Part shown: positions 41,548-48,194 of the stretch, in pieces
Layout: each line of letters opens with the position of its first letter
Numbering within the stretch: position 1 is the stretch's first letter
NCBI GenBank assembly: GCA_028280485.1
Contig: JANQLS010000100.1
Location: 1 to 48,194 of the forward strand
Length of the DNA: 48,194 bases
From: Planctomycetota bacterium
GTDB lineage: Bacteria > Planctomycetota > UBA8108 > JACQVS01
Direction: 5' to 3'
Notes under the pieces: generated by a model
Seen by the model: only the letters and a program-made list of their open reading frames with translations
Told to the model about the DNA's origin: nothing
Databases searched by the model: none
Made by a program: the position numbers and the translations under genes

Positions 41548-43296
41548 TTAATGACCGGACTCGCTCTTAGTGGACTTTGACTCCCAGCTATTATTAGTGC
41601 GATCTTTATCTGGGCAGATCGATTCTGAATCGACCACAATCCTTGAGATTGTTTTCAAAGTCTTAAAGACCAGTTTGTTTTTCAATTTTGTTCGATCCAC
41701 TTTCAATCGCTGCTTTTTACCGAGTTCTGAATAAGCTTCCACCCAGACGGGGAATGAGGCATCACCAAGGTTTAAAATCTCTACCTCCCAGCCTCCCTTC
41801 ACTTTTTTAACTGCCTTGACTGAGTAGTCGGCCATCCCTCGGCCATCGATCCAATCAGCAACAAACCAATCCAAGGACTTTCCGTAGGCCTTTTCACAAT
41901 CGGAAACAAAGTCATCCCCTTTTAGGATGGACCCTCTCCGCGTTTTAATTATTTCAATAATTACATTTTTGAATCGTTCTTCCCCGAGAAGCTCCTTAAG
42001 CATCGTACAGACCCGAAATGCCTTCCCGTGCATCAGCGACATATTCCAACCGGAGGACCAGGGGAAATCCGCCTTGAGGGGTTTCTCTAGAGGCTGAGAA
42101 AGAGTGGTATCAAAGCCTCGTTTATACGCGGTAGAGTAATACCAATTAAACGTTTTTCGAAAAGATTGAAGATCGATTCCACGCTGAGCCGCATAGTGAT
42201 GGTCTAGCATCATCCCTAATCCAATCGGTGCCCAGGCGATCTCTCGCCTCTCAATCCCCAGCAACTGACCAAAGTATTGATGGGCGACTTCATGAGCGAT
42301 GAGCCAGCGATACTGTTTTTCAAATTGAGTACTCAACCATATCGTCAAGGTATTACAGGCGGCTGAGCCTCCATGAGCTTTTCCTTTAAGGGAGCCCGGA
42401 CAGATGATGTCGATATGTTTAGTGGGAAACATTCCGTATTCGGAACGGTAAAACTGGACGGTATCAGCCGTTGAGTCCAAGATGGGCGTAGCCCATTCTC
42501 TAGCTTCATCGGGGAGAAGCACACTCAGTTCTAAATCCCCCACTTTACGGTGATACCTCTTCCACTTTGGGGAGGTAAAAAGAGTAAAACCTCTAACTCC
42601 TTTAGCAGATAGCTTGAATAGATTTTTTCCTTCACGAGAGAATGGCCCTTCTTGGCTTCCAGTGGATGCGAGAGTCTTGATGTTGCTTGGGAAAACCACA
42701 GAAACTTCGTATCGCGACGGCCGATCATCGTTCAACGACCAACTGTCGTTGTTTTTAGTCATCGCTTTGGGGTACCAGGCATCAAAGGAAAGATAAGGAT
42801 CGTCCTGAAGAAGAACCATCTCAGGATTCACCATTCTTTTGTCTTTAAAGGAAAAGACGATCTTCACCTCAACCTGATCTTTTGGATTTAACGAATCAAT
42901 TAATAAAACTTCGACTTGGGCTTTGTCAGATTTCAATTTCCCAAACTCAAAGGGTAAAAATTTCCACGGGAGCTCTCGGCCCTTAGCATCCTGGACAGAA
43001 GCTATTTTAAAAGATCCCTTTGAACCGAAATTTACATCCGAGCGGAAACGAAGAGATTTTAGAGCCTGTTGACTTTTGTTTTTATAAGTGTGGGTCAATT
43101 CCCCTTTCAACTGTCCCTTGTCGGTATCAATTTCGAGGAACATTACATAGGTGTCAAAATGAAGTGAATCGTCTTCAAAGGTCGATGGCGAAGAATCTGC
43201 TATTGATAAAGATTCAAAAGTAATATTTAGAAAAACACCAATCAGGAAAATCGCTACAAAACTAAACGCTCTCGTGTCTTTTTTTTTGAATATCAT
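41548..43296 (-). CDS. Secreted M1 (gluzincin) peptidase-like protein lacking the third zinc ligand
   Basis: A 582-residue protein with a signal peptide or anchor (FSFVAIFLIGVFLNITF, 11-27). An N-terminal beta-sandwich of the M1 type follows (about 45-250; MFLEIDTDKGQLKGELTHTY, YLSFDAWYPKAM), then a gluzincin catalytic domain. HEVAHQYFG (335-343) gives the two zinc His and the catalytic Glu. In M1 enzymes an NE pair follows with the Glu 19 residues after the second His; here the aligned stretch is IAWAPIGLG, with Ile 358 in that place. The exopeptidase GxMEN motif is also missing (GGSAACNTLTI). Such changes suggest an inactive or altered enzyme; DHH at 365-367 might compensate. Possible role: extracellular binding or an unusual protease. 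Confidence 0.8.
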   Translation of the reverse strand: MIFKKKDTRAFSFVAIFLIGVFLNITFESLSIADSSPSTFEDDSLHFDTYVMFLEIDTDKGQLKGELTHTYKNKSQQALKSLRFRSDVNFGSKGSFKIASVQDAKGRELPWKFLPFEFGKLKSDKAQVEVLLIDSLNPKDQVEVKIVFSFKDKRMVNPEMVLLQDDPYLSFDAWYPKAMTKNNDSWSLNDDRPSRYEVSVVFPSNIKTLASTGSQEGPFSREGKNLFKLSAKGVRGFTLFTSPKWKRYHRKVGDLELSVLLPDEAREWATPILDSTADTVQFYRSEYGMFPTKHIDIICPGSLKGKAHGGSAACNTLTIWLSTQFEKQYRWLIAHEVAHQYFGQLLGIERREIAWAPIGLGMMLDHHYAAQRGIDLQSFRKTFNWYYSTAYKRGFDTTLSQPLEKPLKADFPWSSGWNMSLMHGKAFRVCTMLKELLGEERFKNVIIEIIKTRRGSILKGDDFVSDCEKAYGKSLDWFVADWIDGRGMADYSVKAVKKVKGGWEVEILNLGDASFPVWVEAYSELGKKQRLKVDRTKLKNKLVFKTLKTISRIVVDSESICPDKDRTNNSWESKSTKSESGH

Positions 43297-43805
43297 TTTC
43301 GCCTCCGGCTGCTTTTTCTATTACTCCCCCAACAGAACAATAAAAATTCAAGTGCGTAAAAATTCCCGGAGAATCATCGCGCTCACCAGTGAGCGACCAT
43401 AGTTCGTTCCAAACTTTGCATTAAGCTATTTCCTAAATCGGAACGCAATTCTTGTTCCAAAAAGAGTTGATGCCCTAACTCATGTTTATTTCTTAAGCTG
43501 AATAAAAGTCACAGCTGAACAAAGGATCACACTAGGCAAATAATGAATAACTCAGCAGCATGGAATGAACAGGCTCCTTTTTCCTCTTAACAGGAGCATG
43601 GGCATATATCCTGGATGGAGCGGCTGATTGACGCACCACTTCTTTCCTCAGCGCTCGAATCGCTTGCTCGATTCAATGCTGCTCAGTGACGAGAGGAGGG
43701 CTTAGTGTTGAGTTCTTTATTGATCTCGTCGATGAGCTCAAGGAGGAAAATAAATGTCGATGTATTCAGATGACACTTTCCGCTTCGCCTCGCGTCTCCT
43801 TACTT
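43297..43805. other. Intergenic region with palindromes, no gene seen
   Basis: About 510 bp. CGCTCAC-CA-GTGAGCG at 43380-43395 is a perfect palindrome 84 bp upstream of the M1-like gene and could be an operator. GAATCG-N6-CGATTC lies at about 43656-43673. Short open frames near 43617-43690 break after about 25 codons and were not assigned. Confidence 0.4.
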
Positions 43806-45197
43806 TTAGTTCTTTTTGCCCTTCGGCTTTTCTTTGATCGGAATTAATTTTGGTATAAAGGCCGCCATTCTCTTCTTCACTTTTCTCAGCTGCACGGACC
43901 CCGCCAAATTACTCCATTCATTGGGGTCACGATCATGATCATAGAGCTCTTCACTACCATCCCCATAAAGGATGTAACGGTAGCGTTCTTCCTGGACGGC
44001 AAAGCTGTTCTTCTTCCAGCCTATAATTGACGGGTACGGCCACTCCCTGTGTGGGTTCTTAAGTAGCGGCACAAGACTGCGACCTTCATTCTTGCGGTTA
44101 GCCGGCAAATGACACAGCTCGACCAGCGTAGGATAAAGATCCAGTAAACTCACGATTCGATGACAACGACGTTTCCCCTCGATACTGGGACCAGAAATCA
44201 CCAGGGGTACGTGTGATGATCTTTCCCATAACGACTGCTTCTGGAAGGTGTTCTTTTCGCCCATGTGATAGCCATGATCGGACCAAAGCACGATGATCGT
44301 ATTGTCCTTGTATGGACTCTTATCTAAGGCATCTAACACCCGACCAACCTGATGATCACTAAAACTAATACAAGCAAGATAGGCATGAACGATGTTGCGC
44401 CATTGTTTATTTTGAATCGCCCAGTCGGTGCGCGGCATCTGCTTCAAGATACTGATGTCTTTGGCCATCTGCGGCACATCGTTTAAATCGTCCTTACGAT
44501 ACGGCGGCAGGGCTATCTTCTCCTTTTCATAGATGTCGAACCATTTCTTCGGCACATACCAGGGAACATGAGGCCGCAGGAACCCCACCATCAAAAAGAA
44601 GGGTTTGTCATGCTTCTCCTCAAGTCGAGAGATCGCCCAATTAGCGGCTCGGTAGTCCGGCAACTGTTCGTCCCTGTCAGGCGCCATAGCCCAGTCAGTG
44701 CTGGTGCCATTTTGATGCCAGTTTTTTCTCAGTCTCCCCGTGCCTTCGCTGAATTTCCCACGCTCACCTCTTAGATCGACGCTACCCTTTGGCACGTTAT
44801 GGTGACAAATTTTTCCCACGGCCATCGTCTTATAGCCGTTCTTACCGAAATAAGAATGTAAAAGCTCCGTACCTTTTGCCCTGGCTCTTTTTTGTAGGTC
44901 TTCATCCTTCATGTGATTGTCGTAGCCAAGAGTCGATGGCAGCAGTCCCGACATGACACTCGCTCGTGAAGGTCCGCAGAGGGGGAACTGACAGTGAGCT
45001 CGCGTGAAAACGACGCCACGATTCGCGAGCCTATCCATGTGCGGCGTCTTCGCATCCGGATACCGCTTAGTAAATGACGGAAAATCGTTGAGGTCATCGA
45101 CCGAGATGAACAGTACGTTCGGCTTAGTCTCTGCTTGAAGTGGAATCGCAAACTGACAAACCACTAGGAATAAACAGAAGTGTTTCAAATAATCCAC
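43806..45197 (-). CDS. Secreted type I sulfatase (iduronate-2-sulfatase/choline-sulfatase-like)
   Basis: A 463-residue sulfatase. AAGGAG nine nt before GTG 45197 indicates that start (signal peptide MDYLKHFCLFLVVCQFAIPLQA); a GTG ten codons upstream would put the site inside the gene. NVLFISVDDLND holds the two metal-binding Asp, and LCGPSRASVMSG holds the Cys 74 that must become formylglycine in the C-x-P-S-R motif. Further on are FFLMVGFLRPHVPW and WSDHGYHMGEKNTFQKQSLWE with the other metal ligands. The family removes sulfate esters from sugars or small molecules. The enzyme needs an FGE or anSME; the FGE-like protein 1.2 kb away lacks the catalytic Cys, and the radical-SAM gene is of the RiPP type, so maturation is encoded elsewhere. 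Confidence 0.92.
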   Translation of the reverse strand: MDYLKHFCLFLVVCQFAIPLQAETKPNVLFISVDDLNDFPSFTKRYPDAKTPHMDRLANRGVVFTRAHCQFPLCGPSRASVMSGLLPSTLGYDNHMKDEDLQKRARAKGTELLHSYFGKNGYKTMAVGKICHHNVPKGSVDLRGERGKFSEGTGRLRKNWHQNGTSTDWAMAPDRDEQLPDYRAANWAISRLEEKHDKPFFLMVGFLRPHVPWYVPKKWFDIYEKEKIALPPYRKDDLNDVPQMAKDISILKQMPRTDWAIQNKQWRNIVHAYLACISFSDHQVGRVLDALDKSPYKDNTIIVLWSDHGYHMGEKNTFQKQSLWERSSHVPLVISGPSIEGKRRCHRIVSLLDLYPTLVELCHLPANRKNEGRSLVPLLKNPHREWPYPSIIGWKKNSFAVQEERYRYILYGDGSEELYDHDRDPNEWSNLAGSVQLRKVKKRMAAFIPKLIPIKEKPKGKKN

Positions 45198-45642
45198 TCG
45201 TGAGATCTCCTTACTATTAAAAGTCACTGTTTCACCGAAAATGAAGGCAAGACTTTCCTGCAGTTGACGTCGATCATTGAAATCTCCAATTTAAAACACC
45301 CATTCAGCCAAAAATTCATCCCAGCGTAAGTTCATAGAAATTTTGAATCCATTCAATTTTTAGCGACAATCTAATTGACCCCTTATTCAACATCAAATGG
45401 GTTGTGAAATAGGATAACATTTCATTAGTCTTGATTCAGACATTCCTAATTATAGTGGGCTTCTGAACTAGGGAATAAGCCATTTTTAGATATATAAACT
45501 TTTCCTTTGTATAGACTAAACTCAAACTTCAGTACATCGATCCCATCTCGTCAAAAATATCATAACAACTCGTACCAATACGTTCTGGATTAGAACATCT
45601 GAGGGGAGATTGAGATAAGTTGGTATAACAAAATTTATTTTG
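45198..45642. other. Intergenic region, no gene seen
   Basis: About 445 bp of AT-rich DNA between two minus-strand genes. It contains the leader of the sulfatase gene at its left end. I saw no terminator with a T-run for the HEAT-like gene that stops at 45643, and no coding frame. Confidence 0.45.
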
Positions 45643-46440
45643 CTACCACCCCTTCATCCTCTTCAACGCCTCCTCCGCAGACCGTAGAACTTTCTCAGAT
45701 GTGATCTCAACTTTCGCATCGAAAATCATGACGTCACTCCTAGTTCTAACCATGCGATACGGAAGGGACTTCAGATTACAAATATCTTCTAATAAGGGCT
45801 TCAGTGAAGGAGTTATGTGAATAAATGAGTAATGAAGCCGCAATTGATTAGGACTTTTCGCGACTGGAATCTGCTTCCGCGTCCTCAATCGAATCTGTAA
45901 ATAATCTTTGGGGAAAAAACTTACATCCGTCCAAAACACTCCCTTCCCCTTATCGATAGATTCCTCACCATGCTGGTAACTTACAAAGGAGATCTGCTCT
46001 TCGCCCCGCATCTTTCCGATCTCTTTCTCTCCATAAGTTAAGAGAATCAAAATTATAGCAATTCCCTCATATCGAGGATCATCCTCAGACAACTCGCCTA
46101 ATATAAACGGGATAGCCGACTCACCTAATTTAATGAGGGTATGAATGAATCCATAATCAAAATTCAGACTACGAGTGTCACTAAATCGGGCCGTAAAATC
46201 ATAAGCTCTATCTGGCTTTAGTTTTTGTTGGTTCTTATATTCAGCTATCAACCGAGGAATATATTTAGTCCCAAATTCAGCCAAGCGGTTTACAGAATGT
46301 AATTGGATTTCTTCATCATTAGAATGGAGCCCCTTGATGTGCTTCTCAACTTCATACCTTTCCCGGACCGCAGGTGAAAACAACCATGCGATCAAGGAAA
46401 GTGTGGTTATACCTAAGAAGATGACCGTTCGTTTACCCAT
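45643..46440 (-). CDS. Membrane-anchored HEAT-like protein of unknown function
   Basis: A 265-residue protein with a single N-terminal helix (about 4-22, RTVIFLGITTLSLIAWLF) followed by a mainly helical extracytoplasmic part. Two HEAT-like repeats are suggested by EIQLHSVNRLAEFGTKYIPRL and GFIHTLIKLGESAIPFILGE (the A-x-x-x-L-G-x-x-A-I-P pattern). The second half (from about 150) is beta-rich and ends with a charged helix (SAEEALKRMKGW). It follows the FGE-like gene by 11 nt and shares the same anchor design, so the two are probably co-transcribed and act at the same membrane site. No enzymatic motif is seen. Confidence 0.72.
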   Translation of the reverse strand: MGKRTVIFLGITTLSLIAWLFSPAVRERYEVEKHIKGLHSNDEEIQLHSVNRLAEFGTKYIPRLIAEYKNQQKLKPDRAYDFTARFSDTRSLNFDYGFIHTLIKLGESAIPFILGELSEDDPRYEGIAIILILLTYGEKEIGKMRGEEQISFVSYQHGEESIDKGKGVFWTDVSFFPKDYLQIRLRTRKQIPVAKSPNQLRLHYSFIHITPSLKPLLEDICNLKSLPYRMVRTRSDVMIFDAKVEITSEKVLRSAEEALKRMKGW

Positions 46441-46451
46441 TTTTCACTAAG

Positions 46452-47267
46452 TCATTTCGAAAGTAAATACACCGGGCGAAAACCTAAAAAATCGTACTTC
46501 TGTTCACGCTTATAGTTTTCACGAGCGGCTGAGCGTATGGAATCATAATTTTGGTGCCAACCTCCACCTTTCACAATTCGATACTGGGATCCCGCTTCGC
46601 CATGAACATCGAGACACCACTCTTTAACGTTACCGTGCATATCATGAAGACCGAATGGATTGGGTTGATAGGAACCAATTGGTTTGGTGAGAGGAGGATC
46701 ACCCGGCGAGTAAAGAGGATCTCCTGTATCATTAAAATTAGCCTCAGAAGTAGTAATTTTTTTCCCGAAAGAATAAGGAGTAGTTGTTCCAGCCCTACAG
46801 GCATACTCCCACTGAGCTTCTGTCGGAAGAGTAAGTCCTAATTTTTTACAGAAGGAATCATCCTGCCCAAAACACTCATCCCATGAAACTTTTTCAACGG
46901 GTAATTCCACCCCTTGATAATATGACGGATTAGAGCCCATATACTTTTCCCAAACAGCTTGAGAAACTTCATATTTAGAAATTAAAAAAGAATTCACTCC
47001 CACTGCTCTTAATTTCTCATCACCTCTTCTATAAATCTCGTTTCTTGGTGACCCCATTTGAAATTCACCTTTAGGTAAGAGAACCATCACAAGGCCGGAT
47101 GCTTGATGCTCATACTCATGATAGCCTTGTTCATTCTTCCCGAGACGATTAAAGGCTCGACGAATTTTGAACTCGACAATCAGCGCATCCCAATTAAATA
47201 TAAAGGTAACTACAAGGCAAACGAGTGCAATTGAGAGAAGAATTAGGAATCGTTTTTTTGCGTTCAT
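46452..47267 (-). CDS. Membrane-anchored SUMF1/FGE-domain protein without the catalytic cysteines
   Basis: A 271-residue protein. Residues 7-25 form a membrane anchor. The formylglycine-generating-enzyme (SUMF1) fold spans about 55-270, with VMVLLPKGEFQMGS, VNSFLISKYEVSQAVWEKYM, PVEKVSWDECF, LPTEAQWEYACRAGT, FGLHDMHGNVKEWCLDV and FLGFRP. In true FGE the segment after RVxxGGSW carries two catalytic Cys (pattern GGS-x-x-C-x5-C); here it reads KGGGWHQNYDSIRSAARE, with neither. It is therefore not expected to make formylglycine. Many PVC bacteria have numerous such domains, which serve as ligand-binding or other catalytic scaffolds. It leads a two-gene unit with the HEAT-like protein. Confidence 0.85.
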   Translation of the reverse strand: MNAKKRFLILLSIALVCLVVTFIFNWDALIVEFKIRRAFNRLGKNEQGYHEYEHQASGLVMVLLPKGEFQMGSPRNEIYRRGDEKLRAVGVNSFLISKYEVSQAVWEKYMGSNPSYYQGVELPVEKVSWDECFGQDDSFCKKLGLTLPTEAQWEYACRAGTTTPYSFGKKITTSEANFNDTGDPLYSPGDPPLTKPIGSYQPNPFGLHDMHGNVKEWCLDVHGEAGSQYRIVKGGGWHQNYDSIRSAARENYKREQKYDFLGFRPVYLLSK

Positions 47268-47740
47268 AACGTGTTTAATAGAAAAATAGATCTAAAACCT
47301 AAATCAAATCGACTTACAGATGGGTTCAGGTTGACCTACTCCCTAAAAATGAGTCCAGCCGAAAGTCTATTTTAAGCTTTGGAGTCGGTTAGGGCAGGTC
47401 ACCAGATTCAAAGTCCCAAGGGGATGGTGGGGAATATTTCATTAAATATTCCACCGTGAGCTCTATCAAATTGAAACAGGATTCCCCTTAAGCTCATTAG
47501 TTAATGTAAATTCTTAAAGCACACATTACCAATCAACACCTTTATTCATTTGGTTAGTCATTTGCTAATCCTTTTGAGAATTAGGCTCAAAACTTCATAA
47601 CTTGTATTCAAGGATGGTCGTAAAAGAATATCAAGTCTCCAACGATTCCCTGAATATCTTCTATCTTCTAACTTCAAACGACCTACTTTTTAGTAGTCAT
47701 TTGAAACCTTAAACCACTAAACCAAGCACAAAATTGAAAT
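47268..47740. other. Divergent intergenic region with a strong hairpin
   Basis: 473 bp between the FGE-like gene (minus) and the cupin gene (plus). A stem GGAATATTT/AAATATTCC with a 4-nt loop lies at 47431-47452 and can extend with GGTGG/ACC to 47426-47455. It is not followed by a T-run. No coding frame was recognised. Promoters for both genes must be here but were not pinpointed. Confidence 0.45.
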
Positions 47741-48082
47741 ATGATCACCACCTCCATATTTAAAAATTTAATTTACGATGACCAGGGGCCAAGTGTTTCC
47801 GTCCTCCTCAAAAGTGAATTCACCAAGGAAATTCGGATTGTGTTTAAAGCAAACCAATCCATGAAGGAGCACCAAACTCCTCATCCAATTGTAGTGCAAA
47901 TAGTAGATGGAGAAATTGATTTTGGGGTCAAAGGTGAGGTCCATCACTTAACTAAAGGTGATATGTTATGCCTCGAAGGTGGTGTTCCTCATGACTTAAA
48001 AGCCAATACTGATAGCGTGGTTAGACTGACGCTCTCCACCCTTGACAAAGTTGAACGGGTAAAAAAAGTACCAACTAATTAG
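47741..48082 (+). CDS. Cupin-domain protein
   Basis: A 113-residue single-domain cupin. Motif 1 is around MKEHQTPHPIVVQIVDGEIDFG, with His residues at about 46 and 50 placed for metal binding; motif 2 is around KGDMLCLEGGVPHDLKA, with the second His in GGVPHDL. Small cupins of this kind bind a metal and serve as sensors, isomerases or dioxygenases; the substrate is unknown. The protein has no signal peptide. The stop codon lies within the first of a series of stem-loops. Confidence 0.88.
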   Translation: MITTSIFKNLIYDDQGPSVSVLLKSEFTKEIRIVFKANQSMKEHQTPHPIVVQIVDGEIDFGVKGEVHHLTKGDMLCLEGGVPHDLKANTDSVVRLTLSTLDKVERVKKVPTN

Positions 48083-48189
48083 TTCCTGTTTAATCAACAG
48101 GAACTAAGCCGAGTTGGGATCAACTCGGCCGCGAACGTAGGCTCGTAGAGCCTATGTTTAGCGGAGTGCAGACAATTCGAAGAATTGTC
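48079..48189. repeat. Cluster of four consecutive stem-loops
   Basis: Four inverted repeats follow each other almost without spacing. They are a 12-bp stem TTAGTTCCTGTT/AACAGGAACTAA (48079-48107), an 8-bp stem GCCGAGTT/AACTCGGC (48108-48129), a long imperfect stem centred on TAGGCTC/GAGCCTA (48131-48162) and an 8-bp stem GACAATTC/GAATTGTC (48171-48189). The first could terminate the cupin transcript but lacks a T-run. The cluster may continue past the window. Confidence 0.7.
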
Positions 48190-48194
48190 GAAAC

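Overview
The window looks like a chromosomal piece of a PVC-superphylum bacterium, most likely Planctomycetota. The reasons are very large secreted TIG/IPT, PKD and F5/8-type proteins that end in a tandem EF-hand (dockerin-like) module, a ThuA-DUF1080-FG-GAP fusion, an iduronate-type sulfatase, a SUMF1/FGE-like protein, and weak or missing Shine-Dalgarno sites at many genes. This assignment is inferred from protein families only. No tRNA, rRNA, CRISPR array, integrase or intact insertion sequence was seen.

Layout. 1-189: 5' end of a PLP enzyme leaving the window (-). 776-8035: a 2419-residue surface protein (-). 8535-10307: a two-gene radical-SAM RiPP locus. A Sec-exported precursor (-) whose C-terminus is a run of aromatic-X-Asn triplets lies head-to-head with a GrrM-type rSAM/SPASM maturase (+). 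This is the most interesting item in the window. 10343-11781: a PAPS sulfotransferase and a MarR regulator with a well-formed promoter/operator (-). 11782-12861: a decayed AT-rich gap with a class III cyclase-like fragment. 12862-14940: two tandem endonuclease/exonuclease/phosphatase-fold genes (+). 15434-17866: a discoidin/Ig/PKD/dockerin-like protein interrupted by one in-frame TAA.

18012-27588 is one compact six-gene minus-strand operon: three SPFH (HflK/HflC/stomatin-like) proteins, an ABC ATPase with a long charged tail, a large ABC-2 permease and a 686-residue exported protein of unknown function. A separate ABC-2 permease (27636-28619) diverges from it and overlaps, tail to tail, a P1B metal ATPase (28590-30626). 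A COG0523/ZigA-type zinc GTPase follows (31260-32507), suggesting a metal (zinc) homeostasis pair.

32745-35501: ThuA-DUF1080-FG-GAP secreted protein. 35983-38663: small ORF, flavoprotein, stand-alone hisI, a two-helix membrane protein and a small conserved hypothetical. 39270-40604: an orphan Cys/His-rich 444-residue protein. 40691-41352: NTF2-like protein and a small coupled ORF. 41548-43296: an M1-peptidase-like protein lacking a zinc ligand. 43806-45197: sulfatase. 45643-47267: HEAT-like and FGE-like membrane-anchored pair. 47741-48082: cupin. The window ends in four consecutive perfect or near-perfect stem-loops (48079-48189).

All assignments come from reading motifs by eye; no database search was run.
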